From NCBI RefSeq assembly GCF_017874735.1, contig NZ_JAGGLV010000010.1:1-64000 (forward strand): a stretch of DNA of 64,000 nucleotides. Direction: 5' to 3'. The first letter of the stretch is position 1, and each line of letters opens with the position of its first letter. The notes below the pieces were generated by a model, which was given only the letters and a program-made list of their open reading frames with translations, was not told where the DNA came from and made no database searches. This stretch comes from Paenibacillus silagei. GTDB taxonomy: Bacteria > Bacillota > Bacilli > Paenibacillales > Paenibacillaceae. Below are positions 17,700 through 26,438 of this stretch, piece after piece. A program made the translations under genes and the position numbers.

Positions 17700-18782
17700 A
17701 TGAGCGAGGTCAAAAAAATCGCCGTAATTGCCGGGGACGGTATCGGACCTGAAGTTGTGGCGGAAGCGGAAAAGGTATTGAAAAGAACGGAAGAGCTGTT
17801 CGGGTATACATTTGAAACAGAGCACGCCCTGTTCGGCGGAATCGCCATTGATGAACGCGGAACTCCGCTGCCTGAGGATACGCTTGCGATCTGCCGCAGC
17901 GCCGATGCCGTATTGCTTGGAGCCGTAGGCGGACCGAAATGGGATAACAATCCTAAGGAGCTGCGTCCAGAGACCGGACTGCTCGGTATCCGCAAGGCGC
18001 TTGGCCTATTCTCCAATCTGCGTCCGGCGGTGGTCTTCGATTGTCTGAAGGATGCTTCGACGCTGAAGCCGGAGGTCCTGGAAGGCACAGACCTGATGGT
18101 CGTGCGTGAATTGACAGGCGGGATCTACTTTGGGGACAAGCTGCGCCGTCAAGGTGAGCATGGGGAAGAAGCGGTAGATACTTGTGTCTACAACGTCACT
18201 GAAGTGGAACGGATCGTACGCCAGGCGTTCGAGATTGCCGGGAAGCGCCGGGGCAAGCTGGCGAGTGTCGACAAAGCCAACGTTCTGGAGACCTCCCGTC
18301 TGTGGCGTGAAGTGGTGAACAGACTGGCGCCGGAATATCCGCAGGTTGAAGTTGAGCATGTGCTGGTGGATAACTGTGCGATGCAGCTGCTGCGCCGTCC
18401 TTCGAGCTTCGATGTCATCGTGACTGAGAATATGTTCGGTGATATCCTGAGCGATGAAGCAGCGATGCTGACAGGCTCCATTGGTATGCTGGCCTCCGCT
18501 TCACTGGGAGAAGGCAGCTACGGCCTCTATGAGCCGGTTCACGGCTCCGCGCCTGACATTGCCGGACAGGGGCTGGCGAACCCGATTGCTACGATCCTGT
18601 CGCTTGCACTGATGTTCCGTATGACCTTCGGCTACGAGAATGCAGCCGCAGCCATTGAAGCCGCAGTTGCGGAGGTACTGGATGCCGGTCACCGCACGAG
18701 CGATATCGCAGTTGATAAGAGCAAGGCGATCAGCACCACAGAGATGGGCGACCTGATTGTAGCCGCTATCCGCAAAGCCTAG
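17700..18782 (+). CDS. leuB: 3-isopropylmalate dehydrogenase
   Basis: A 360-residue enzyme that oxidatively decarboxylates 3-isopropylmalate to 2-oxoisocaproate with NAD+. Seen are the N-terminal AVIAGDGIGPEVVAEA, the substrate-binding arginines around FSNLRPAVVF and VVRELTGGIYFG, and the metal/cofactor end DILSDEAAMLTGSIGMLASASLG with HGSAPDIAG. The ATG at 17700 is eight bases after AGGAG; a GTG at 17691 overlaps that site. It stands alone here, about 11 kb from leuA. Confidence 0.96.
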   Translation: MSEVKKIAVIAGDGIGPEVVAEAEKVLKRTEELFGYTFETEHALFGGIAIDERGTPLPEDTLAICRSADAVLLGAVGGPKWDNNPKELRPETGLLGIRKALGLFSNLRPAVVFDCLKDASTLKPEVLEGTDLMVVRELTGGIYFGDKLRRQGEHGEEAVDTCVYNVTEVERIVRQAFEIAGKRRGKLASVDKANVLETSRLWREVVNRLAPEYPQVEVEHVLVDNCAMQLLRRPSSFDVIVTENMFGDILSDEAAMLTGSIGMLASASLGEGSYGLYEPVHGSAPDIAGQGLANPIATILSLALMFRMTFGYENAAAAIEAAVAEVLDAGHRTSDIAVDKSKAISTTEMGDLIVAAIRKA

Positions 18783-18843
18783 TTCTACCACATGTATCCC
18801 TTTTGACGCAGAATGAAGAAAAACTTCACAAAATGTTGCTTAT

Positions 18844-18858
18844 TTATAATTATTATAA
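18844..18858 (+). promoter_or_regulatory. PerR box
   Basis: TTATAATTATTATAA matches the Per box TTATAATnATTATAA at every specified position. It lies about 20 bases before a -35 element upstream of the peroxiredoxin gene, so peroxide-responsive control is likely. Confidence 0.85.
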
Positions 18859-18877
18859 AAAAGTAATCAATGTAATA

Positions 18878-18906
18878 TTGACTTTGATTTTGTACGATGA
18901 TAACAT
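18878..18906 (+). promoter_or_regulatory. promoter of the peroxiredoxin gene
   Basis: TTGACT (18878-18883), a 17-base spacer and TAACAT (18901-18906). Confidence 0.65.
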
Positions 18907-19019
18907 TTGGTCTGTACCCGTAAGAATGTAACCATCCAATAAAATCAAGAAAAGCATATTGCATCCGGCAACGGTCCGGTAGCTGTTTTTCTTACATAAT
19001 CAAAAGGAGGATTTAAGCA

Positions 19020-19559
19020 ATGGCAGAACGTTTGGTAGGTAAACCCGCTCCTGACTTCTTCATGGAGACAGTAACAGGCGACGGTAAGGATTTCGGTAAG
19101 GTAAGCTTGTCCGACTATCGCGGCAAATGGCTTGTATTCTTCTTCTATCCGCTTGATTTCACCTTCGTATGTCCAACTGAAATCACAGCCCTGAGTGATG
19201 CTGCTGCAGATTTCGCAGAGCTTGATACAGAAATTCTAGGTGTGAGCATCGACTCCATCCATAGCCACAAGGCTTGGTTGTCTACACCTAAGGATATGAA
19301 CGGTCTTGGCCAGATCAACTTCCCTCTGGCTTCTGATATCACGAAGAAGGTTGCCAGCGATTATGGCGTCCTGATTGAAGAAGAAGGCATTGCGCTGCGC
19401 GGACTGTTCATCATCGATCCTGAAGGTGAACTGAAGTATCAGGTTGTTAACCATAACGATGTGGGCCGCAGCGTTGAAGAGACATTGCGTGTGCTGCAGG
19501 CTCTCCAATCCGGCGGGCTGTGCGCTATGAACTGGAAGCCAGGCGACAAGAACCTGTAA
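19020..19559 (+). CDS. 2-Cys peroxiredoxin (AhpC/Prx1 type)
   Basis: A 179-residue thiol peroxidase. The peroxidatic cysteine is C51 in PLDFTFVCPTE and the resolving cysteine is C168 in GGLCAMNW near the C-terminus. The GLFIIDPEGELKY strand pair is typical of the family. It reduces hydrogen peroxide and organic peroxides, then needs a thioredoxin-like or AhpF-like reductant, which is not encoded nearby. AAAAGGAGGAT precedes the ATG. A perfect PerR box lies upstream. Confidence 0.95.
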   Translation: MAERLVGKPAPDFFMETVTGDGKDFGKVSLSDYRGKWLVFFFYPLDFTFVCPTEITALSDAAADFAELDTEILGVSIDSIHSHKAWLSTPKDMNGLGQINFPLASDITKKVASDYGVLIEEEGIALRGLFIIDPEGELKYQVVNHNDVGRSVEETLRVLQALQSGGLCAMNWKPGDKNL

Positions 19560-19602
19560 GCTTCCGGGCCTCATGAACCGCGATCTTTGATATACTAAGA
19601 GG

Positions 19603-19644
19603 ACCTCCTTGCGGGAAGCATTATTCCCTTCAAGGAGGTTTTTT
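19603..19644 (+). terminator. terminator of the peroxiredoxin gene
   Basis: ACCTCCTT (19603-19610) pairs with AAGGAGGT (19632-19639), with an inner GGGAA/TTCCC and a T run. Confidence 0.85.
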
Positions 19645-19651
19645 GTAAACA

Positions 19652-19746
19652 GATAAGAATGTATATGCTTCGCGCTATAATTATCCTTATCTTTCTCGCT
19701 GAAACGGTACCGTCCTTTAAAAGGACGGCAAAGCCGTTTCCACTTG
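19652..19746 (+). repeat. 95-bp dispersed element, copy 2
   Basis: Inverted relative to the copy at 13526-13620 and about 95% identical to it. It follows a terminator and lies in the 320-base gap before the zinc-finger gene. The hairpin part is GAAACGG/CCGTTTC enclosing CCGTCC/GGACGG, with loop bases that differ between copies. Confidence 0.85.
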
Positions 19747-19880
19747 AGATATGGAATGACGTTTGAAAATGGGCATAAAGGTTAATATATAGCTTGTAAG
19801 GAGAGGAATCTCTCCCGCTGTTTTGTAATATAATAATAGGAAATCAAATCAACGACAACACTCAAGGAGGGTGAACAAAA

Positions 19881-20288
19881 ATGAGCTTTTGCTGTGGAGC
19901 GAGTATGGTTGGAACGAAGGGGACCCTAAAGCATTATCGCACGCAAGTCCATAATGTTCCCCTGCTTTTTTGTCCGGTATGCCACCGGGTAGAGGTACAT
20001 TACAAAGTCGAGAATGAATATGAAATTCTGGCGGAATATGCCCATGGCGACGGCGTCACGGATGTGGATTTCCAGGATTATGTGATGGAGGAAGAGGAAG
20101 CGATCTTCGAGAACGTCATCAATATGGAGAGCGAGGACCCGCTCGCGATCATACGCAGCCAGATCGATATGTCGCTGGACCTGCTGGCGGTTGCCAAACA
20201 GATCGGCGACTCCAAATGGGAACGTGAGCTGAAGAAGCGTCTGGCTGTCATGAGCCAGCGGCGTCACCGGCTCCAGCAGAAGGCTTGA
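19881..20288 (+). CDS. YgiT-like zinc-finger protein
   Basis: A 135-residue protein. Cysteines C4-C5 and C31-x2-C34 (FCPVC) could bind zinc, as in YgiT/MqsA-type fingers. The C-terminal half is acidic then helical, with DPLAIIRSQIDMSLDLLA and a basic end (about 86-135) that resembles a UVR-type helical hairpin. AAGGAGGGTGAAC precedes the ATG. No partner gene is adjacent. I do not recognise a specific function. Confidence 0.75.
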   Translation: MSFCCGASMVGTKGTLKHYRTQVHNVPLLFCPVCHRVEVHYKVENEYEILAEYAHGDGVTDVDFQDYVMEEEEAIFENVINMESEDPLAIIRSQIDMSLDLLAVAKQIGDSKWERELKKRLAVMSQRRHRLQQKA

Positions 20289-20329
20289 ATATCTGTCTTG
20301 ATCCTGCCACCATCATGTTATAAATCAGT

Positions 20330-20359
20330 GAGCTCCCGCCGCCTGGCGGGGGCTCTTTT
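20330..20359 (+). terminator. terminator after the zinc-finger gene
   Basis: GAGCTCCCGCC pairs with GGCGGGGGCTC around CTGG-type loop bases, followed by TTTT. Confidence 0.8.
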
Positions 20360-20482
20360 CAATGTATTTGCAGGAAATAAATCATTCCCCTCCCACTTAA
20401 ATGTGTCTTAAGAATCATTTTAAGAATATTTTTGCCATTCGACAGATTCTCTGATTGCGTTGTCTTCTTCTCTTGGATATGA

Positions 20483-20511
20483 TTGGAATATAGTTGAAAC
20501 GGTTGGATAAT
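20483..20511 (+). promoter_or_regulatory. probable promoter of the sensor kinase
   Basis: TTGGAA (20483-20488), a 17-base spacer and GATAAT (20506-20511). A TGTCGAA heptamer (Spo0A-box type, minus strand) lies at 20438-20444, but that heptamer is expected by chance several times in 64 kb. Confidence 0.5.
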
Positions 20512-20622
20512 ACAATACGATTTTCGAATGTTCTGGCGGCTTCGTCATATACTCAGATACATAGTAATTTGATGTCGCTTAAGCGTCTTCGTCAATTGCA
20601 GTAAAAGGGGGAACTTCGTATC

Positions 20623-21726
20623 GTGATAAGCCAATATCAGGAAAGCTTGCTATTATCGGCAAGAACGTTTCAATCTGGTCCGATGGATACCACATTTGAG
20701 GATGTGCTGGAGCACATCGACAGCGGGATTCTGCTTTTTGATGATGAGGGTGTGCTGACTTTCGTCAACAAGCAGATGTACGGCATTCTGGAGCTTAACC
20801 GTCACTCTCTTCTGGGCTGCACCTTGCATCATCTGTTATCCCATATTCAGCTCAGCCGCTTCAAGAAGAAACAGGTGCTGAGGAGTTATCGTGAAATGGT
20901 GCTCAAAGGTAAGCCAAGCTATGAATTTGTGGATGAATATGGACGGTACTGGCGCGCAACCCTGTCCAGCGGAAAGGAAATGAAGGGCAGCTACCTGTTC
21001 ACATTCAAAGAGATCTCCGATTACAAGCTGATTGAACAGACGGCCTACCAGAACGACAGCCTGGCCATGCTGGGCCGGTTATCGGCCTCCATCGCCCACG
21101 AGATCCGCAATCCTCTGACGGCTATCCGGGGGTTCATCCAATTGCTTCATCCCCATCTGCATCTGCTCGGCAAAGAAGAATATGCGAAGATTATATTAGC
21201 GGAGATTGACCGTGCCAATGACATTATTCATGAATTTCTGACTTCCTCCAAGCCTTCTGTGCCGCAGATCAGCATGATTCCTGTCTCTGCCTTGCTGAAG
21301 GAAGTGGTCCTGCTGACAGAGAGCGAGGCGCTGATGAAGGGCTGCCAGATCAACTTGCAGGTGCTCCAGGAGGACCTAGTCATCTCAGGGGATATTAAGC
21401 AAATGAAGCAGGTTGTGCTGAATATGATCAGAAATGCGATGGAAGCGATCTCGGAGCGGGTGGATGATTCTGTAGGCCGGATTGAGGTAGGTGCACGTAA
21501 AGAAGGAACAGAGGTGCGCATCTTCATCTCTGACAACGGTAAGGGAATGGATATCTGCACGCTTGACAGACTATTCAATCCGTTCTTCACTACGAAGGAG
21601 AATGGGACGGGACTCGGACTTTCCGTCAGTGACCGGATCATCAAGAATCATGGCGGCTGCATCTCGGTCAGCAGCCGGCTGAATGAAGGAACCCGGTTCG
21701 TCATTTCGCTTCCGCTTACTCACTAA
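20623..21726 (+). CDS. PAS-domain sensor histidine kinase (sporulation-kinase-like)
   Basis: A 367-residue soluble kinase. A PAS domain (about 23-130, starting FEDVLEHIDSGILLFDDEG) is followed by a HisKA domain with phospho-acceptor H159 in ASIAHEIRNPLTAIRGF, a motif typical of Spo0F-phosphorylating kinases in Bacillales. The HATPase domain has the N box (NMIRNAMEAIS), G1 (DNGKGM) and FFTTKENGTGLGLSV. No membrane span is seen, so it probably senses a cytoplasmic signal. The GTG at 20623 sits 11 bases after AAAGGGGG; an ATG at 20683 is possible. No response regulator is adjacent, as expected for phosphorelay kinases. Confidence 0.88.
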   Translation: MISQYQESLLLSARTFQSGPMDTTFEDVLEHIDSGILLFDDEGVLTFVNKQMYGILELNRHSLLGCTLHHLLSHIQLSRFKKKQVLRSYREMVLKGKPSYEFVDEYGRYWRATLSSGKEMKGSYLFTFKEISDYKLIEQTAYQNDSLAMLGRLSASIAHEIRNPLTAIRGFIQLLHPHLHLLGKEEYAKIILAEIDRANDIIHEFLTSSKPSVPQISMIPVSALLKEVVLLTESEALMKGCQINLQVLQEDLVISGDIKQMKQVVLNMIRNAMEAISERVDDSVGRIEVGARKEGTEVRIFISDNGKGMDICTLDRLFNPFFTTKENGTGLGLSVSDRIIKNHGGCISVSSRLNEGTRFVISLPLTH

Positions 21727-21855
21727 TGCTATCTTAAGCTCTTTGTTCTCGGTGGAGTGCATACGGGTTATAATTAATATGTAAGGGCTGATTCCTGCGA
21801 TGCACGAACAAGTGCGGGAGATCAGCCTTATCTGCGTTAGTCGGAGGGATGAAGT

Positions 21856-23388
21856 TTGATCTTTGAATGGAGCAGTGATGCCGGTAAAGCTTCACCGCAA
21901 GGAGATGCTGTATGTCTAATCATCTCAGAGGCACAGGCACAGGGAGAAGGACTTCCGGCAGATTGGGCCGCGAGAGTCAGCCTATTGTCCGCTGCGGGCC
22001 TGTTCAGCGGCAAACAAGGGCAAGTGTATATACTGCCCGTAATGGAGCAGCCTGAGCAGCCTGTGGTCATTCTGGCCGGAAGCGGAAAGGGCCAGATGGG
22101 TATGCACGAGCTGCGGCAGCTGATGGCGCAGACCGCCAGGGCAGCTTATAGACTGAAGGCCGCTACGCTGGTTGTGCAGATATTGGCGGTACCGGGCGGG
22201 CTGACTGGGGCGCTGAAGGCGGAGCAGGCCGGCCAGGCCATCGCGGAAGGGCTGGTCCTGGGGTCTTACCGCAGAAGACACTATAAGCTGGACCAGGCAG
22301 CCTATACGGGTATAGATACGGTACATCTGCTTACGGAAGGCAAGAGCGAAGCAGCAGACGAGGAAGCCTGGAGACAAGGCATCAAGCGGGGGAAGGCTTT
22401 CGGGGAGGCTGCCAACCTTGCCCGTGATCTGACCAACCGTCCGGGGAATCTGCTGACTCCTTCGGGTCTTGCAGTGGCTGCCATCGAAATTGCACAGCGG
22501 CACGGGCTTCCGGCTGAAGTACTGGATGAACGGGAGCTTGCGCTTAAGGGAATGGGCGGCTTGCTTGCGGTCGGCAGCGGCAGTGTGAATCCTCCCCGCA
22601 TGATTGTTATTCGCTATCAGGGGACGAATCAATGGGAGAACGCAGTGGGCTTGGTCGGCAAAGGAATCACTTTCGATACCGGGGGTATCTCCCTGAAGCG
22701 GGCACCGGGCATGGAGAGCATGTTCAGTGACATGGCCGGGGCCGCAGCCGTTCTGGCGGTTATCGATGCGCTGGGGCATTTGCGTCCCAAGGTCAATGTG
22801 GTCATGCTGATTCCGGCGGCAGAGAATATGCCGGCAGCGAATGCTTATAAACCGGGCGATATCATTACTACCCTCAGTGGAAGAACGGTCGAAATCATCA
22901 ATACTGATGCGGAGGGACGGATCATTCTGGGAGATGCGCTCACCTATGCCCGGGAATGGGGCGCACAGCGGATCATTGACGTAGCTACGCTGACAGGAGC
23001 TGTGGTGTCGATTCTGGGAGATGTGGCTACAGGGGCAGTAACGAATGATCAAGCATTCCTGGAAGAGCTTCTGGCAGCCTCAAGGCTGTCAGGGGAGCAC
23101 ATCTGGCCGTTGCCTGCCTATCCTGAATTCCGGGAGATGCTGACAAGCGAGGTTGCGGATCTCCGCAATGCTGCCGGACGATATGGAGCTGCCAGCACGG
23201 CGGGGCTGTTCATCGGAGAATTCGCCGAGGGATTGCCGTGGGTGCATCTGGATATTGCAGGGACTGCCTTTCTGTCTGCGGAACGGGGTGTGAATCCTAA
23301 GGGTGCCACAGGTATCATGGTCCGCACCTTGCTGGAATATCTGCTGAGCGCTGCGGCTGAACCAGATCACCGCTCCCCTGAGGCCTAG
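21856..23388 (+). CDS. pepA: leucyl aminopeptidase (M17 family)
   Basis: A 510-residue di-metal cytosolic aminopeptidase. The N-terminal macro-like domain (about 1-170) is followed by the catalytic domain with GKGITFDTGGISLK (metal-binding Lys and Asp), ENMPAANAYKPGD and the family signature NTDAEGRIILGDAL near residue 350. It removes N-terminal residues from peptides. A TTG start is inferred because GGAGGGA lies six bases before it and no ATG fits better. A strong terminator follows. Confidence 0.95.
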   Translation: MIFEWSSDAGKASPQGDAVCLIISEAQAQGEGLPADWAARVSLLSAAGLFSGKQGQVYILPVMEQPEQPVVILAGSGKGQMGMHELRQLMAQTARAAYRLKAATLVVQILAVPGGLTGALKAEQAGQAIAEGLVLGSYRRRHYKLDQAAYTGIDTVHLLTEGKSEAADEEAWRQGIKRGKAFGEAANLARDLTNRPGNLLTPSGLAVAAIEIAQRHGLPAEVLDERELALKGMGGLLAVGSGSVNPPRMIVIRYQGTNQWENAVGLVGKGITFDTGGISLKRAPGMESMFSDMAGAAAVLAVIDALGHLRPKVNVVMLIPAAENMPAANAYKPGDIITTLSGRTVEIINTDAEGRIILGDALTYAREWGAQRIIDVATLTGAVVSILGDVATGAVTNDQAFLEELLAASRLSGEHIWPLPAYPEFREMLTSEVADLRNAAGRYGAASTAGLFIGEFAEGLPWVHLDIAGTAFLSAERGVNPKGATGIMVRTLLEYLLSAAAEPDHRSPEA

Positions 23389-23410
23389 ACCGAATTGTCC
23401 AAACAGACAC

Positions 23411-23456
23411 AAAGAGCCGCAGATTCTCAGTTTCCTGAGACCTGCGGCTCTTTGTT
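23411..23456. terminator. terminator after pepA
   Basis: AAAGAGCCGCAG (23411-23422) pairs with CTGCGGCTCTTT (23442-23453), with an inner TCTCAG/CTGAGA. It is symmetrical, between convergent genes. Confidence 0.9.
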
Positions 23457-23496
23457 CATTTGGAATCCTGCTTCTCATAACTGCGGGAATAGCAGC

Positions 23497-23628
23497 CTAT
23501 TTACGGGCCTTCATCTGGGCAGTCAGGGATTGGACGCCATTCATAATCTTATCCCGTGTATTCTTATTCTTCAGCAAGTAGGCGGCTCCCAAGGCTACCG
23601 TCGTAAACAAAGTCTTCTTGGTGTTCAT
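23497..23628 (-). CDS. 43-residue basic small protein
   Basis: The reading frame starts MNTKKTLFTTVALGAAYLLK and ends in QMKARK. A perfect AAGGAGG lies seven bases before the ATG, and the gene is followed by the shared terminator at 23411-23456. A short hydrophobic stretch (TLFTTVALGAAYLL) suggests loose membrane association, and the tail is basic and helical. It resembles small YtxH-like or DUF3918-like Bacillales proteins, but that is a weak likeness. Confidence 0.75.
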   Translation of the reverse strand: MNTKKTLFTTVALGAAYLLKNKNTRDKIMNGVQSLTAQMKARK

Positions 23629-23740
23629 GGTTATTCCTCCTTGGCAATAGTCTGGTTGTTAAAAGCTTATAACTAACATACCCGCATGCCAAGGTTTCTA
23701 AACGAAAGAATACTAAGTCTGTATCCGCTAGAACTGCATC

Positions 23741-23932
23741 CTAGCGCTTGCTGCCCAGCGAAGCACTGCCGCAGGACAAAGGTGAATCCATCGCTGCTGC
23801 GGGACAGGTCTTGCCCTTGTCACAGCCCGCACAGGCCCCCTGCTTGCCTTTCTGCACATGGCGGTAGATTATCCAGCCGGAATACCCGAATATTAGTGCC
23901 ACAATCACAATATTAACGATCATTGCCGTCAT
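23741..23932 (-). CDS. FeoB-associated Cys-rich membrane protein
   Basis: A 63-residue protein with one N-terminal membrane span (MIVNIVIVALIFGYSGWIIY) followed by a basic RHVQKGKQG and a cysteine-rich tail CAGCDKGKTC. This is the pattern of the small peptide found after feoB in many Firmicutes, thought to assist iron(II) uptake. GAGAGG precedes the start. It is 36 bases downstream of feoB on the same strand and so completes a feoA-feoB-small peptide operon. Confidence 0.88.
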   Translation of the reverse strand: MTAMIVNIVIVALIFGYSGWIIYRHVQKGKQGACAGCDKGKTCPAAAMDSPLSCGSASLGSKR

Positions 23933-23968
23933 CGCTTCCTCTCTTAATAACTTGGACTTGCTGCGGGG

Positions 23969-25981
23969 CTACGACCATCCGAGCAAACGTCCTCCTTGAT
24001 AGATCACCAGTGACACCGCATAGGCCAATACCAGAGAGTAACCCATGGAGAAGAATGTCCATTTCCAGGACGCAGTCTCTTTCTTGATAACGCCGACAGT
24101 GGCCAGGCAAGGAATGTAGAGCAGGATAAAGGCCATGAAGCTGATCGAGCTAAGCGGTGTAAAGACTGATGCAATCTGGCCTTCCAGTCCCGCTGTATCC
24201 GGAGCATGGTAGATGATGTTCATGGTAGAGACCACAACCTCTTTCGCGAGGAAGCCGGGCACCAGAGTTGATCCCGCCTGCCATGTTCCGAAGCCGAGCG
24301 GCTGCAGCAGCGGGGCAATGAAGCCGCCGAATTTGGCCAGGAAGGAGTGATCCATGTCCACATTGAGGCCGCCAGGACCAGCGTAGGACATCAGCCAGAT
24401 CAGGACCGATCCGGCCAAGATGATGGTCCCTGCTTTGCGCAGGAAGCCCTTGCCCTTCTCCCAGGTGCTGCGGCTCAGTGTCTTGAGCTGCGGCATCCGG
24501 TAAGGAGGCAGCTCGATAATGAAGATAGACGCCTCATTCTTGAACAGATACTTGGAGAAGAACTTACACAGAACCAGGGCAAATACAACGCCCATGACAT
24601 ACATAGAGAGTACAGCTGCAGCTTGCTGGGCAGGGAAGAAGACGGCTGCGAACAGCAGATAGACTGGAAGCCGGGCAGAACAGGACATCAGCGGCATAAG
24701 CAGTGTCGTCAGCATCCGGTCCTTGGGTTGTTCAATACTTCGGGCCGCCATAATCGCCGGTACGTTGCAGCCAAAGCCGATAATGAACGGAATGAAGGCC
24801 TTGCCGTTCAGTCCCATCCGTTCCATCGTGCTGTCCATCAGCAGGCAGACACGGGCCATATACCCGGAATCCTCCAGGAAGGAGATCATCAGGAACAGGA
24901 TGAATATCTGCGGGACAAATACGAGCACGCCGCCCACACCGCCGATGAGACCATCAACGATCAGTGCGTGCGTGAATTCCGAAGCTCCGATGGCCCCCAG
25001 CAGCGAATTCGTCCAATCGCTGAGCTGACCGCCGATGAAGCCATCCAAGAGATCTGACAACGGCCCGCCAATCCAGTCAAAGGTAGTTTTGAACATGGCA
25101 TACATAAACAGGATGAACAGGGGCAGTCCGAGAAAACGGTGGGTAAGGATGGAATCCAGACGTTCGGTCAGATTATGCGGTTTTTGCAGGGTGGAGTCTA
25201 TCGCTTCAGCGCACACCTTGCGGATGTAGTCCATGCGGACCGAGCGAATCCACTGGGGAAGAGTGAGTGCAAGCTTATCCCGCTGCAGCCGGGTCTGAGC
25301 GGTATCTGCAATCAGCAGCAAGCCGGAAATATCCGTCCGCTTCTCAAGCAGCTCCAGGATTACCGGGTTCTGCTCCAGCAGCTGGAGAGCAACCCAGCGG
25401 AGATTAGGCAGACCAGAGATCTTTTGCAAATGTGTAACAATGGAGGCTATGGCTTCTTCAGCGAGTTCTCCATAATTCAACTGGAAGGTAACAGGCGGGA
25501 TATGGGAAGGCTGCTCCAGCACGCTAAGCACCTGACCGGTTCCTTTGCCTGTCCGGGCAATCAGCGGCAGCACGGGAATACCAAGCTGTTCCGAAAGAAT
25601 GTCGGGGTTCACCTGAATGCCGCGCGCCTTGGCAACATCGGTCATATTCAGTCCGAGGATCGTCGGCTTGCCATACTCCAACAGTTGCAGGGTAAGCAGC
25701 AGGTTTCGTTCCAACTGCGAGGCATCGACAATATTGATAAGTGCTTCAGGGGTTTCTTCGATTAGATATTGTGCGGCTACGCCCTCATCACGGGAGAGGG
25801 GGTGAAGGGAGTAGATTCCAGGCAGATCGATGAGCTTCCCGGCTCCGTTCTTCAGACTGCCGATTTTTTTCTCAACCGTAACGCCTGCCCAGTTCCCTAC
25901 GTATTCGTAGGAGGAAGTCAGGGTATTGAACAGCGAGGTTTTCCCGGTGTTGGGGTTCCCCACAAGTGCAATGGAGCTCAT
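23969..25981 (-). CDS. feoB: ferrous iron transporter B
   Basis: A 670-residue inner-membrane Fe2+ transporter. The N-terminal G domain has G1 GNPNTGKTS (residues 8-16), G3 DLPG, G4 NMTD, and a GDI-like helical region to about 270. The membrane part has the conserved FGCNVPAIMAARSIEQPKDR and CSARLPVYLLFAAVFFP segments and SYMARVC-type cysteines. Length is normal. Its start overlaps the feoA stop by four bases (ATGA). Confidence 0.96.
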   Translation of the reverse strand: MSSIALVGNPNTGKTSLFNTLTSSYEYVGNWAGVTVEKKIGSLKNGAGKLIDLPGIYSLHPLSRDEGVAAQYLIEETPEALINIVDASQLERNLLLTLQLLEYGKPTILGLNMTDVAKARGIQVNPDILSEQLGIPVLPLIARTGKGTGQVLSVLEQPSHIPPVTFQLNYGELAEEAIASIVTHLQKISGLPNLRWVALQLLEQNPVILELLEKRTDISGLLLIADTAQTRLQRDKLALTLPQWIRSVRMDYIRKVCAEAIDSTLQKPHNLTERLDSILTHRFLGLPLFILFMYAMFKTTFDWIGGPLSDLLDGFIGGQLSDWTNSLLGAIGASEFTHALIVDGLIGGVGGVLVFVPQIFILFLMISFLEDSGYMARVCLLMDSTMERMGLNGKAFIPFIIGFGCNVPAIMAARSIEQPKDRMLTTLLMPLMSCSARLPVYLLFAAVFFPAQQAAAVLSMYVMGVVFALVLCKFFSKYLFKNEASIFIIELPPYRMPQLKTLSRSTWEKGKGFLRKAGTIILAGSVLIWLMSYAGPGGLNVDMDHSFLAKFGGFIAPLLQPLGFGTWQAGSTLVPGFLAKEVVVSTMNIIYHAPDTAGLEGQIASVFTPLSSISFMAFILLYIPCLATVGVIKKETASWKWTFFSMGYSLVLAYAVSLVIYQGGRLLGWS

Positions 25982-26220
25982 GATACCTTCACCTCTATCA
26001 TAGATGCTTCCTTCCGCCGGATAGCAAATAGCTGACCGTTACATTCAAGCGTAATCGGACCCATGAACGGCCCTTTGCCCTTAAGACGGATCATTACACC
26101 CTCAGATACTCCCAGATCGGCCAGACGGCGGCGCAAAATTGGATTCATGCCTTCAATTCTTTGAATGGAGCCGGTAGTGCCTGGTTGCAAACGCAGCAAG
26201 GAGCAGGATGTTAGAGCCAT
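25978..26220 (-). CDS. feoA: ferrous iron transport protein A
   Basis: An 80-residue SH3-like protein that works with FeoB. The family pattern is clear: a LQPGTTGSIQRIEG start, then RRRLADLGVSEGVMIRL and GPITLECNGQLFAIRRKEASMIEV. GGAGGGATAAC precedes the ATG. It is the first gene of the feo operon and lies just downstream of a Fur-type box. Confidence 0.94.
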   Translation of the reverse strand: MALTSCSLLRLQPGTTGSIQRIEGMNPILRRRLADLGVSEGVMIRLKGKGPFMGPITLECNGQLFAIRRKEASMIEVKVS

Positions 26221-26241
26221 TGTTATCCCTCCGAAAGAGAC

Positions 26242-26256
26242 TGATAATCAATCTCA
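26242..26256 (-). promoter_or_regulatory. Fur box before feoA
   Basis: Read on the minus strand, TGAGATTGATTATCA matches the 7-1-7 Fur consensus TGATAATnATTATCA at 12 of 14 positions. It lies 22 bases upstream of feoA, as expected for iron repression. Confidence 0.7.
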
Positions 26257-26354
26257 ATGATTTCTTGTAATGTAGCATTTTACTGCCATTTATTCTGTGA
26301 TTAATGTCATTGTTTCTGTTAGCGAAAATCGATATGAAGATTACTGAAATTTTC

Positions 26355-26384
26355 TTTACAATATCTTCTTCATTAAAGTATGAT
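26355..26384 (+). promoter_or_regulatory. possible promoter of the DRE-TIM aldolase gene
   Basis: TTTACA (26355-26360), an 18-base spacer and TATGAT (26379-26384). A second candidate, TTGAAC-16-TACTAA, lies at 26384-26411. Confidence 0.4.
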
Positions 26385-26438
26385 TGAACGATAATATAAG
26401 CATAGTACTAAAGAGATACCCCGAAGGGAGAACAGATT

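Noticed and set aside
20438..20444. Spo0A box (TGTCGAA) upstream of the sensor kinase; another at 56917-56923
   Set aside because: A 7-base match is expected about eight times by chance in 64 kb on two strands; noted with the promoters but not called as a site.
24347..25057. 236-residue plus-strand frame
   Set aside because: Antisense shadow of feoB, Gln/His/Arg-rich composition.
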